From: Rhodopseudomonas pseudopalustris
GTDB lineage: Bacteria; Pseudomonadota; Alphaproteobacteria; Rhizobiales; Xanthobacteraceae
NCBI RefSeq assembly: GCF_900110435.1
Contig: NZ_FODT01000006.1
Span: forward strand, 299,972 to 363,971
DNA length: 64,000 nucleotides
Reading direction: 5' to 3'
Position numbers and translations under genes: made by a program. Shown one piece after another: positions 45,019 to 53,270 of this stretch. Below the pieces are notes generated by a model. The model had not been told where the DNA came from, made no database searches, and saw only the letters and a list, made by a program, of their open reading frames with translations. Position 1 is the stretch's first letter. The number at the start of each line of letters is the position of its first letter.

Positions 45019-45495
45019 TTAGTTCGCAGGGTCCGCTTCCGACTGCGAAGCGACCTGGCGCTTCAGATTGACGCGGTCGCGGGAAGACACCGCGAGCAGG
45101 TCGGCGGCGCGCCAGACCACGTTCTCCTCGAACTCGGTGACGTTGCCGTCCGCGAACACCAACTCCCACATCATCTCGATGATGCGTAGCCTGCCCTGCT
45201 CGTTGACCGACCGCATGATAACGCTGGTGAAATGATACAGATCGACGGCATCACCCTCGACCAGTGTGGCCGATGCGACCAGCCGGTTGGCGGTTGCGGC
45301 ATCGAGATGAAAGCGTGTTTCGAGCAACGAATGCAGTTTACGTCGCTCGACCTCGGAGGGTTCGCCATCCAGCGAGATGACGTGAATCAGCAGCGCCGTC
45401 GCCGCCAGCCGATAGCCGCCGTCATCGAAGGTCAGTTCGTCCGGCGCAGTCGGCGCGACCACTTCCGAAATGAATTGGCGCAGTTTGTCCAGCAT
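45019..45495 (-). CDS. TerB family protein (158 aa)
   Basis: All-helical tellurite-resistance TerB-like domain. GGYRLAATALLIHVISLDGE carries the first metal-binding acidic patch, and IIEMMWELVFADGNVTEFEE the second (ADGNVTEFE). DLLAVSSRDRVNLKRQV ends the domain. The length is typical of the stand-alone alphaproteobacterial type, not linked to a ter operon. The role is unknown, perhaps in envelope or metal stress. Start at ATG 45495. Confidence 0.85.
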   Translation of the reverse strand: MLDKLRQFISEVVAPTAPDELTFDDGGYRLAATALLIHVISLDGEPSEVERRKLHSLLETRFHLDAATANRLVASATLVEGDAVDLYHFTSVIMRSVNEQGRLRIIEMMWELVFADGNVTEFEENVVWRAADLLAVSSRDRVNLKRQVASQSEADPAN

Positions 45496-45620
45496 CCGCT
45501 TTCAAGCTCTTACGATAAGGGGCGCGAACTCAGGCTCGCTCTATGACGCGAAATCGTAACGTCGGCAATCGGGCCGGGTTCCAGCGGACTTCATGACCGT
45601 TCGGCAATGTCGCCAATGCG

Positions 45621-45719
45621 TTAAGGAATCTCATACACCAGCACCCTGTCGGCGATGCCGCGCAGCGCCGCCTGTTTCTCGATCGGGGCGATCGCTTCAG
45701 CGCGCAGACATATTCGCCG
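45621..45719 (-). pseudogene. Remnant of an adenylate/guanylate cyclase C-terminus
   Basis: On the minus strand the last 32 codons before a TAA (45621-45623) read LRAEAIAPIEKQAALRGIAD, then RVLVYEIP. The pattern 'LRGIAD-x-V-x-VYEIP-stop' is what class III cyclases of this group typically end with. Upstream the frame decays (ATA codon, then sequence abutting the P450 stop) and no cyclase core remains. It is likely the tail of a deleted gene; the identification rests on this short match. Confidence 0.35.
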
Positions 45720-45758
45720 TGGCCCTGGGGCGGTCGCTACTAAATGACGCCTGCTTGA

Positions 45759-47147
45759 TCAGCGGCGCGTCAGCCGGAACATAGGTGAGTGGTCAGGCTG
45801 GGTGGTGACGATGCCGATCGGCATCACCGGCGTGCGGTCGATCAGTTCGATCCGGAACGCGCCGACGATCCGCGCCAGCGCCAGCGTCGCCTCGACCAGC
45901 GCGAAATGCGCCCCGATACACACCCGCGGCCCGACGCCGAACGGCAGATAGGCGAACCGGTCCGGCGGCGGCGTGCCCGGCAGAAAGCGCGCCGGCATGA
46001 AGGCCGAAGGATTGTCCCACAGCTTCTCGTGCCGGTGCAGCAGCCACGGCGCGATCAGCATCACGTCCTTTCTGCGGATCGTCTGGCCGGCGACGCGTTC
46101 CGGCCCGGCCGCTTCGCGGGCGATCAGGAACGCCGGCGGATACAGCCGCAGTGTTTCGTCGAGCACCGCACGGGTGAAAGCCAGCCGCTCGATCGCCGGC
46201 GTCTCATCCTTGCCGGCGCTGCGTGCCTCGTCGGCGACGTCCTGCTGGGTGGCGGGATCGAGCGCCAGCAGATACAGCGCCCAGAACAACGCGGTCGCGG
46301 TGGTCTCGTGGCCGGCGAGGATCATGGTCGCGACCTGATCGCCGAGCTGATCCTCGGAGAAGGCTTCACCGGTCTCGGGGTCTCGCGCCACCACCATGAG
46401 ATCGAACAGATCGCGCGGCGGCGCGCCTTCGGTCTTGCCGGCGGCGCGGCGCGCGGCCATCAACTCGCCGATGAATCTCGTCCAGCGCCGGCGGAACAAC
46501 GCGCGCGAAATATCCTGCGGGCTCGGCCATCCCAGCGGCAGCAGCAGGTCGAGAAACCGCGGGCTCGCGAGCTTCATGCCGTACTCCATGACGAAGTCGC
46601 GCAGGGTCTGGCCATGGCGACCCATCGCGAACGAGAACATCGTCCGTCCGGCGATTTCCAGCGCGAGCCGCTGCATCGCCTCGCGCAGATCGACCGGCGC
46701 GCCGAGGCTGCCCTGCAGCTCCGCGATGGTCTCCTCGGTCGCCGAGATCATATGCGGCACCAGCGTGCCGACCGCGCGCGGCGTGAACGCCGGCGCCAGC
46801 GTGCGGCGTTGATGCTTCCAGGCGCGGCCTTCGGCGAGCAGCAGGCCCTGGCCGAGGATCGGCTGCAGCACGCGAATGCCCGCCGCGGTGCGCGTGTAGT
46901 TCTCGTAATTGTCGATCAGCACATGCCGGATCGCATCCGGCGTGTTGAGGATGTAGCTGGCGTGATTGAAGAACCGGCCCTTGATGAGATCGTCCTGATA
47001 GGCGCGCTGGCCCCAGGTCGCGATCGCATTGTTGCGAAGCGCCGCGAGCCGGCCGAGCGCCGTCATATTGTCCGGCGCGCGCGGCGGCGTCGGCGGCAGC
47101 AGCGGCGCGCGGCGATCAGCAACGTCGTAGACCTCGGCGATGCTCAC
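45759..47147 (-). CDS. Cytochrome P450 (462 aa)
   Basis: Heme monooxygenase. The I-helix is MILAGHETTATALFW (AGHETT, residues 278-283), the K-helix ETLRLYPP (ExxR 331-334), and the heme loop FGVGPRVCIGAHFAL with Cys410 as the iron ligand. A KHQRRTLAPAFTP C-helix segment is present. There is no N-terminal membrane anchor, so it is soluble, unlike eukaryotic relatives of similar sequence (CYP4-like/CYP102-like heme domains). Redox partners are not adjacent. Substrates are probably hydrophobic (fatty acid or terpenoid type) by family. Confidence 0.93.
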   Translation of the reverse strand: MSIAEVYDVADRRAPLLPPTPPRAPDNMTALGRLAALRNNAIATWGQRAYQDDLIKGRFFNHASYILNTPDAIRHVLIDNYENYTRTAAGIRVLQPILGQGLLLAEGRAWKHQRRTLAPAFTPRAVGTLVPHMISATEETIAELQGSLGAPVDLREAMQRLALEIAGRTMFSFAMGRHGQTLRDFVMEYGMKLASPRFLDLLLPLGWPSPQDISRALFRRRWTRFIGELMAARRAAGKTEGAPPRDLFDLMVVARDPETGEAFSEDQLGDQVATMILAGHETTATALFWALYLLALDPATQQDVADEARSAGKDETPAIERLAFTRAVLDETLRLYPPAFLIAREAAGPERVAGQTIRRKDVMLIAPWLLHRHEKLWDNPSAFMPARFLPGTPPPDRFAYLPFGVGPRVCIGAHFALVEATLALARIVGAFRIELIDRTPVMPIGIVTTQPDHSPMFRLTRR

Positions 47148-47222
47148 ATGACGCTCCTTGGCTTGATCAGTTCCACCCTTCCGATCAAGCTAAGGTGCGA
47201 ACGGGGCGCAGAAAAGGCCAGT

Positions 47223-48596
47223 TCAGGACGTCAGCTCCGCCACAGTGACGCGGTTCTCCGATAGCGGCCATGCCCGCGCCACGATCCGCTCCTCGTTGAA
47301 CAGGCCGACGACCGCGCGGCCGGCCTCCGACGCCGGCAGCTTCAACGTCGTCACCGAATCGGTCGGCACGCCCGGATTGACGTCGGTCGGCTACTTGCCG
47401 TCGAGCAGCACGACGTCGCGCGGCAGGCCGAAATAACCGCGCGGCCGCGACATCATCACCACCGCGCCGACGCCGGCTTCGGGCGGCGTCGCGGGCTTTG
47501 CGGCGCGCAGATGCACGACATCGGACGAGCGCGGAAACGGCGAGCGATAGATGTGGGTGATCGTCGCATCCGGCGACGTCAGCACGAATTCCAGCGGCCA
47601 CGGCGGCTGCGTGTCGACCGGCCCCCAGCGGCCGTCGGCTCCGGTCTTTCCGCTGTACAGCGCCGCCCCGATCCGCTCGCCGCTGTCGGGCGCGACACGA
47701 AACACTTCGACGATCGCACCGGCGACCGGCCGGTTGGTCGGCACGCCGCCCGGCGTGCCGGTGACCAGCCCACTGAGCTTGACCGCTTGCTCCGGCGTGA
47801 TCGCGATCAGCGAGGGCTCGCGGCCGGCGATGAACTTGTAGATCTCGCGGAACGCCCGGGGATGGAACGCGACCTCGCGATGGTCGAGCGCGCCGAGCAC
47901 CAGATTGGTGGCGCCGCGCAGCTCCGGCCCTTCCACCGTCACCCCGGTCGGCGTGCCCGGCTTGCCGACGAAGCGACCGTCGGGCTGGGCGTATTTGTCG
48001 ATGCCGTCGCTGCGCAGCGTCAGGAACGCGACGCCCTCGGTGACTTCGGACGCGCCGTCGTTCAGCCCGCGCAGGAACGGTCCCTTGCCGTTGAACTCGT
48101 TGCCGAGGCCGGCATCCCAGGCATAGACGCCGTGATTGGGCGTCCCGCACAACACCGCGTGCGACACGTCAGCGGCGGCGCCGGCCTTGATGAGGCTACG
48201 CACCGCATTGCCGCCGCGCGAGCTTGCGACCAGCGCGACTTTCGCAGCGCCGGTGCGGCGCTTGAGATCGGCGATCGCGGCGCCCAGTTCTCGGCGCTGG
48301 TCTTCTGTCGAGGACCGGTCGGGCTGCGACACGGTGTCGTCATTGCGCGCCAGCGGGTCGGTGAAATTCACCGCCGCCAGACGCTGCCGGGCGACGCCAT
48401 TGGATTCCATCCGCCACATCTGGGTGATCCACAGCGCGGCATGGTCGCCATTGCCGTGCACGAACAGGATCGGCGGGACCGGCGTCTCCAGCGCCAGCGC
48501 GGCGGGGCTTTGGGCGAACGCCTGCAAGGTCGGCCCGCCGAGCGCCAGAGGCAACGCCCCGAGAGCTTTCAAGATGCTGCGCCTGGTGGTTTGCAC
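47223..48596 (-). pseudogene. Tat-exported alpha/beta hydrolase interrupted by an in-frame TAG
   Basis: The frame starts at GTG 48596 after AGGGAGG with a twin-arginine signal (TTRRSILKALGALPLALGG). The hydrolase core has ILFVHGNGDHAALW (oxyanion HG) and VASSRGGNAVRSL (nucleophile elbow, variant of GxSxG). A carboxypeptidase-regulatory-like beta domain follows (RPVAGAIVEVFRVAPDSGER). A TAG at 47391-47393 ends it after VVLLDGK, yet the same frame continues another 55 codons (PTDVNPGVPTDSVTTLKLPA ... TVAELTS) to a TGA at 47223, with normal codon use. A CAG-to-TAG change, readthrough or a sequencing error would explain this. Truncation removes only the last beta strands, so activity may survive. 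Confidence 0.8.
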
Positions 48597-48757
48597 GTCG
48601 TCGGCCTCCCTGATTTTCCCGAATCGTAGCAGGCGCTTGGCGCCGCTCAAAGCGGCGTTGGCACTGGACAGGTCCGGAGTTTCGCAGGCATCACTGCAGC
48701 CGAGCGCCGGGAATCGGCGCCGGCGCGGCGAGGATAACGTCGGGAGAAAGGGGCTTG

Positions 48758-50446
48758 ATGACGGGGGGAGCGAAGCGAGGCGTGTTCTCCGCCGGCGGCG
48801 TCGCGGCGCCGCTGCGCTACGCGCTGTTCCGGCGGATCTGGCTGGCGAGTCTTCTGTCCAATCTCGGCCTGATGATCAACGGCGTCGGCGCCGCCTGGGC
48901 GATGACGCAGATGGCGTCGTCCGCCGACAAGGTCGCGCTGGTGCAGACCGCCTTGATGCTGCCGATCATGCTGGTGGCGATGCCGGCCGGCGCGATCGCC
49001 GACATGTATGATCGCCGCATCGTGGCGCTGGCGTCGCTGACGCTCGGCCTCGGCGGCTCGACGGTGCTGGCGGTGCTGGCGCATCTCGGCCTGGTGACTC
49101 CGGAGATCCTGCTCGCCTTCTGCTTCGTCATCGGCACCGGCATGGCGCTGTTCGGCCCCGCCTGGCAGGCCTCGGTCAGCGAACAGGTGCCGGGCGAGGC
49201 GCTGCCGGCGGCGGTGGCGCTGAACGGCATCAGCTACAACATCGCCCGCAGCTTCGGCCCCGCGGTCGGCGGCATCGTGGTGGCGACGGCCGGCGCGGTT
49301 GCGGCGTTCGCGGCCAATGCGGCGCTGTATCTCCCGCTGCTGATGGTGCTGTTCCTGTGGCGGCGCGTCAGCGCGCCGCCACGGTTGCCGCCGGAACGGA
49401 TGAATCGCGCGATCGTCTCCGGCGTGCGCTACATCGCCAACTCCCCCTCGATCCGGATCGTGCTGACGCGGACGCTGGTCACCGGGATCGCCGGCAGCTC
49501 GGTGCTGGCGCTGATGCCGCTGGTGGCGCGGGACCTGCTGAAGAGCGGCGCAGAGACCTACGGCATCCTGCTCGGCGCGTTCGGCGTCGGCGCGGTGATC
49601 GGCGCGCTCAATGTCGGGCTGGCGCGGGAACGGCTGAGCAGCGAAGCCGCGGTGCGCTCCTGCGCGATCATCATGGGCCTGGCGATGGCGGCGGTCGCGC
49701 TGAGCCGCTCGTCGCTGATCAGCGCCGCGGCGCTGGTGGTCGCGGGCGCGGTGTGGATGCTGGCGATCGCGCTGTTCAATATCGGCGTGCAGCTATCCGC
49801 GCCGCGCTGGGTGGCGGGCCGCTCGCTGGCGGCGTTTCAGGCGTCGATCGCCGGCGGCATCGCAATCGGAAGCTGGGTCTGGGGCCATGTCGCCGATCTG
49901 GCGGGCGTTGCGCCGTCGATGCTGATCTCGGCCGGGGTGATGTTGGTCTCGCCGCTGGTCGGACTGCTTCTGCGAATGCCGTCGGTCGGCACCCAGACCG
50001 AGGATGCCGAGCTCCTCGCCGACCCGGAAGTGCGGCTGGCCTTGACGCCGCGCAGCGGACCGGTGGTGATCGAGATCGATTACCGCGTCGATCAGGACGA
50101 CGCCCGCGCGTTTCACGGCGTGATGCAGCAGGTCCAGCTCAGCCGCCAGCGTAACGGCGCCTATGGCTGGTCGATCGCCCGCGACATCGCCGACCCGGAA
50201 CTGTGGACCGAGCGCTATCACTGCCCGACGTGGCTGGACTATCTGCGACAGCGAAGCCGTTCGACTCAGCACGATCGCGCCATGCACCAGCGCGCAATGG
50301 CGTTTCACCGCGGGCCGGCCCCGATCCGGGTGCGCCGGATGCTGGAGCGGCCGTTCGGATCGGTGCGCTGGAAGGACGAGTCGCCCGATCGCCCCACCGG
50401 GACCGAAGTGCTGCCGGTCGCAGGCGTCAGCGGCGGTTCGACCTGA
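48758..50446 (+). CDS. EntS/MFS_3-type exporter with cytoplasmic C-terminal domain (562 aa)
   Basis: Twelve-helix MFS protein of the enterobactin-exporter type (PF05977-like): FRRIWLASLLSNLGLMINGV, then AGAIADMYDRRIVALASL and NGISYNIARSFGPAVGGIVV with the R-x-x-GPA-x-GG motif. Residues ~400-560 form a soluble tail: VIEIDYRVDQDDARAFHGVM resembles a ferredoxin-like/ABM domain found in full-length PF05977 proteins. The cargo is unknown; siderophores or drugs are typical. The ATG at 48758 follows AAAGGGG; a TTG at 48755 is possible. It ends 4 bp before an inverted copy of the dispersed repeat. Confidence 0.87.
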   Translation: MTGGAKRGVFSAGGVAAPLRYALFRRIWLASLLSNLGLMINGVGAAWAMTQMASSADKVALVQTALMLPIMLVAMPAGAIADMYDRRIVALASLTLGLGGSTVLAVLAHLGLVTPEILLAFCFVIGTGMALFGPAWQASVSEQVPGEALPAAVALNGISYNIARSFGPAVGGIVVATAGAVAAFAANAALYLPLLMVLFLWRRVSAPPRLPPERMNRAIVSGVRYIANSPSIRIVLTRTLVTGIAGSSVLALMPLVARDLLKSGAETYGILLGAFGVGAVIGALNVGLARERLSSEAAVRSCAIIMGLAMAAVALSRSSLISAAALVVAGAVWMLAIALFNIGVQLSAPRWVAGRSLAAFQASIAGGIAIGSWVWGHVADLAGVAPSMLISAGVMLVSPLVGLLLRMPSVGTQTEDAELLADPEVRLALTPRSGPVVIEIDYRVDQDDARAFHGVMQQVQLSRQRNGAYGWSIARDIADPELWTERYHCPTWLDYLRQRSRSTQHDRAMHQRAMAFHRGPAPIRVRRMLERPFGSVRWKDESPDRPTGTEVLPVAGVSGGST

Positions 50447-50450
50447 AAAT

Positions 50451-50558
50451 GGAGCTTCTCCGGTTCTGATGGAATCAGAACCGGAGAAGCTCCAAATTTT
50501 TGTTCTGACGCGTTTTCTTGACGCGAACCGGTACCCACTTCGCTCGAAAACGCTCTAT
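50451..50558. repeat. Dispersed double-hairpin repeat, copy 3 (inverted)
   Basis: Same element as 8966-9070 and 24027-24131 but in the opposite orientation. Its first stem is a perfect 20-bp inverted repeat, GGAGCTTCTCCGGTTCTGAT and its complement around GGA; loop bases differ from the other copies. It lies between convergent genes (the exporter and the Cys-rich protein). Confidence 0.9.
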
Positions 50559-50561
50559 CGG

Positions 50562-50780
50562 CTACTGGCCGTTGTCGGTCAGCACCTTGGCGCATTTCTT
50601 GCTCAGACGCGCGCGATTTTGCTGCAGACAGTTGAGGATGACGCCGTCGCCCTGATCCATCACGGCGCGGCAGAACCGGGACACGTCGCGACCGCAGCCC
50701 GGATCGGGCCGGCCGGACTGGGCCTGCGCCGCCGACGCCAGCAACAACAGCGAAATGACTGAAAGACCTGATCTCAACAT
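50562..50780 (-). CDS. Small secreted Cys-rich (GLG1-like) repeat protein (72 aa)
   Basis: Signal peptide of about 20 residues (LSVISLLLLASAAQAQ), then one cysteine-rich repeat: PGCGRDVSRFCRAVMDQGDG and ILNCLQQNRARLSKKCAKVL, four cysteines with spacing as in the Golgi GLG1/Cys-rich FGFR repeat found singly in many Rhizobiales periplasmic proteins. Two disulfides are likely. Function unknown. The ATG at 50780 has CAGG upstream; longer frames on this strand overlap the phasin gene in another phase and are discarded. Confidence 0.78.
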   Translation of the reverse strand: MLRSGLSVISLLLLASAAQAQSGRPDPGCGRDVSRFCRAVMDQGDGVILNCLQQNRARLSKKCAKVLTDNGQ

Positions 50781-50950
50781 GGCGCCTGTCCAAATGCTCG
50801 GTCGACTGCCGGGGCGTGATGCCAATCGGGCGCGGCCGGTTTGGTTCCCACCGCGCCCTCGGCGAGCCGGACTGCGACCGGGTCCAGCGACTTCGTGGAG
50901 CGCGATCGTCCGAAACCCGTACTGCGTATCCGCTTTGTCGGGATCAGGCC

Positions 50951-51292
50951 CTAACCATCGCGCGGGACGATGACCGTCGGCTTGGTCATCTCGACCACAT
51001 CCTTGGCCTGATCGGTCAGGACCCGGAACTGGGTCTGCAGGAATTCGGTCTGGATCCGGACGACGTCCTGGAAATCCTTGGCGTGCAGCAACTGCTCGGA
51101 GAAGTCGAAGGTCGCCTGGACGTTCTTCTCGACATAGCCCTTCAGCGTGTTGGCCTGGCTGCTCGTTCCCATCGGCGAGACCGAAAGGCTCTTCTCGATG
51201 AACTGCAGATAGTTGTTCATCGCGCCGCGCGCCTGTTCGAGGTTCTTGGACATCATCGTCAGGATGACGTCGGATGAGTTGTTGTCTGCCAT
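50951..51292 (-). CDS. Phasin family protein (113 aa)
   Basis: Small, almost wholly helical, amphipathic protein: KNLEQARGAMNNYLQFIEKS, VEKNVQATFDFSEQLLHAKD and QDVVRIQTEFLQTQFRVLTD are characteristic of Phasin_2 proteins that coat polyhydroxyalkanoate granules. The ATG at 51292 follows GAGGAG. No pha synthase genes are nearby, and some phasins of this length instead act as stress chaperones. Upstream (51293-51633) is a repeat-bearing gap. Confidence 0.87.
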   Translation of the reverse strand: MADNNSSDVILTMMSKNLEQARGAMNNYLQFIEKSLSVSPMGTSSQANTLKGYVEKNVQATFDFSEQLLHAKDFQDVVRIQTEFLQTQFRVLTDQAKDVVEMTKPTVIVPRDG

Positions 51293-51633
51293 CGCAATCT
51301 CCTCGAGCCACACGCGTCGTTGTCATATTGATGTACAAATCGCCCGCGCCGTCCAGTGGCGGCGGTGACAGTTTGAAAAAATGGCTAATTCAAAACGCGG
51401 TGGAAGCAATCCGCGTATTCCGCAGGCGCCGGCGTCATCCGGAGGCGGAGCGTAGCGAAGCTCGAAGGATGGCCGCTCAGATGCCGTCGCCGCAGTCCGT
51501 GACGCGCCACCCCTCAAGCTCGCCCAGGGCGGGCGAGCACCTCAGATGACGCTCGCGCCGCCCAAGGCGGGGGCGGGCAGGGCGGGCGGACGAGACGGCG
51601 ATCGCCCGCACTGCGCTCGCGAATGCGCGGCCG
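51293..51633. other. Intergenic region with a palindromic repeat
   Basis: It holds the CGTCATCC-type element at 51433-51551 and a short AT-richer stretch (51360-51400) that may contain the phasin promoter. No coding frame is convincing. Confidence 0.6.
51433..51551. repeat. Intergenic element with CGTCATCCGGAGG / CCTCAGATGACG ends
   Basis: Terminal inverted repeats CGTCATCCGGAGG and CCTCAGATGACG with internal AGCGTAGCGAAGCTCGAAGG. It is the same family as 40299-40413, about 119 bp long. Confidence 0.7.
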
Positions 51634-52038
51634 TTAATTGAACCGCGCGCGATCGAGCTGATCGGTGTTCTTCTGCGCCCGGTAAATCTCGCTGACGTAC
51701 CAGGCCAGCACGAGCAGCGTGGCGATCCGCACCACCGACACCGGCAGCATCAGGCTGAACGCAACGATCAGCAGCGATACGGCAGCCGCCTTCACCACCT
51801 TCAGGCGATCGTCGAAGATCGGCATGAACCATGCCTTGTTCTCTTCAGCCCAGAACGGCGGCTTGACCCGATTGAGTCCGTAGCGCGCCCAGGTATCCTT
51901 GAAGCCGAGCTCGTAGGCCCAGACCAGATACAGGGTGACCCAGAACGACAGGAAGGCGACGACGACGGACATCGGTCCGGCGGCGAAGCCGATGACGACG
52001 AGCACCGCGACCGCGAGTGCGACGAACCAGTTTTGCAT
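51634..52038 (-). CDS. Membrane protein of unknown function (134 aa)
   Basis: Two N-terminal helices (WFVALAVAVLVVIGFAAG, VVVAFLSFWVTLYLVWAYEL) and a C-terminal pair (VVKAAAVSLLIVAFSLMLPV, VRIATLLVLAWYVSEIYRA) flank a soluble loop with FKDTWARYGLNRVKPPFWAE. No family is recognised. Start at ATG 52038. The downstream gene on the same strand is the phasin across a repeat-bearing gap; the upstream one encodes a small secreted protein. Confidence 0.68.
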   Translation of the reverse strand: MQNWFVALAVAVLVVIGFAAGPMSVVVAFLSFWVTLYLVWAYELGFKDTWARYGLNRVKPPFWAEENKAWFMPIFDDRLKVVKAAAVSLLIVAFSLMLPVSVVRIATLLVLAWYVSEIYRAQKNTDQLDRARFN

Positions 52039-52119
52039 CGGTTTGACCCTTGGTACTGTAGAGGGCTCCGCGCTCAGACGCCTGACCGCGCAGCCCCCTT
52101 TGAGAAGTGCCTGCGGCGC

Positions 52120-52461
52120 TTATTTGCGGGCGCAGGACACCACGATGGCAGTCGAGGACGGGCCGCAGCTTGCGGTGATCTGTCCGTTCTCGACCAGAAG
52201 ATTATCGCTGAACTTCGCACCGCTCGAGCCGATGCAGATCGCTGAGATCAATGCCTCGTCGGCTTCGCAAGTGGTGGGACAGCCGTTCGCCGAGCACGAC
52301 GACGATGTCACGGTCCGGAAGGCGCTGACAGGCGGAGCCACCGGCGTCGCAGCGACGGCGGGCTCGATCAGCACGCCACGAGGGCCGCCGACGCGGTCGC
52401 TGACCGCGAACGCAGCAACCAGGGCGACGGAGCCGAGCAGGATCATCGTTGAGGAGCGCAT
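52120..52461 (-). CDS. Small secreted Cys-containing protein, unknown function (113 aa)
   Basis: The ATG at 52461 is chosen because GGAGGTAGT precedes it directly. Signal peptide residues ~1-22 (STMILLGSVALVAAFAVSD), then a Pro/Ala/Val linker and a compact C-terminal domain with six cysteines: SSSCSANGCPTTCEADEALI, SAICIGSSG, TASCGPSSTAIVVSCARK. The SCSANGC...C pattern suggests three disulfides and a periplasmic or outer-surface location. No family recognised. It is monocistronic by spacing (81 bp to the next gene). Confidence 0.72.
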   Translation of the reverse strand: MRSSTMILLGSVALVAAFAVSDRVGGPRGVLIEPAVAATPVAPPVSAFRTVTSSSCSANGCPTTCEADEALISAICIGSSGAKFSDNLLVENGQITASCGPSSTAIVVSCARK

Positions 52462-53270
52462 ACTACCTCCATACCAGTTGGGTTTGCACGATACCGGTTT
52501 CAATTGCAGCATCGTAGCAACACTCGGGAAATTCAACAGGCACAAGTTTAATCAGACTAAATGCCGGAAGAATGAAGACATCCGGCAGCCCGCGGAAAAT
52601 ATCGAAGAGGGCTGCGGATGCGGCGTGCGCGCCGCGGCTGCGCTGCTTCGAAATTTCTGTTACCGATCCCTATCAGCTTGGAAACAGTCACATTTCAGCT
52701 AGAGGTCAGATCCGGGCAAGCCGCCTGGCGACGGTCGTCAGATCCTCGTCCGGAACTCTTCGCCAACGGCGATGAAAGCGCTGCGACGTGTCGACGTGCC
52801 GCTTCCGGCGGCTCTCGAACAGTTAGTTCGACGAGAAACGTCCGGATTTTCCCGGACAGGCATTGCGATGCACGCAGATGATTCGCGGCGATGCACACCG
52901 TCGCGCCCGAGTGATTCGTGAAATTGATTCGTGGAAAACCGGGACGGTTCGAAACGAACAAGAGGGACCTTCACCACGCCGCATCGGGCTGTCTTCATGA
53001 CGCCGCCGAACGCCGGGCGAATTCCCGAAGCGATCGTCGTCCGGCGCGACTGTCAGCCTCCCGAAAGTTTGGATGAGTTAGAGACGATCGCCGGCAACCC
53101 GCCTGATCAACCGCAGGCCTCGCAGATGGCGCGCCCGAGGACGCAGAAGGCAGCCGATCTGACCGGAGACGACCGCAAGCTGCGGCAAGGGCTGACGGCC
53201 GCGCGGGCGGCGCACCCCTGACACACCGACCGCGACAACGAGCGCCGCGCATACAACGATTGGAATTCCG
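52462..53270. other. 809-bp region without a convincing gene
   Basis: It contains a direct repeat TGATTCGTG (52912-52920 and 52925-52933, 13-bp period), a GTCCGG / CCGGAC hairpin near 52840-52857, and no strong terminator or promoter. Frames at 52931-53221 (plus) and 53078-53428 (minus) were examined and not accepted. The right end must hold the promoter of the PepSY gene at 53271. Confidence 0.5.

Noticed and set aside
52931..53221. A 96-codon plus-strand frame before the PepSY gene, and a minus-strand frame ending at 53078
   Set aside because: Neither has a good ribosome site or recognisable family, and codon use and composition (Pro/Arg-rich) look like noise. The minus-strand version begins inside the PepSY gene.
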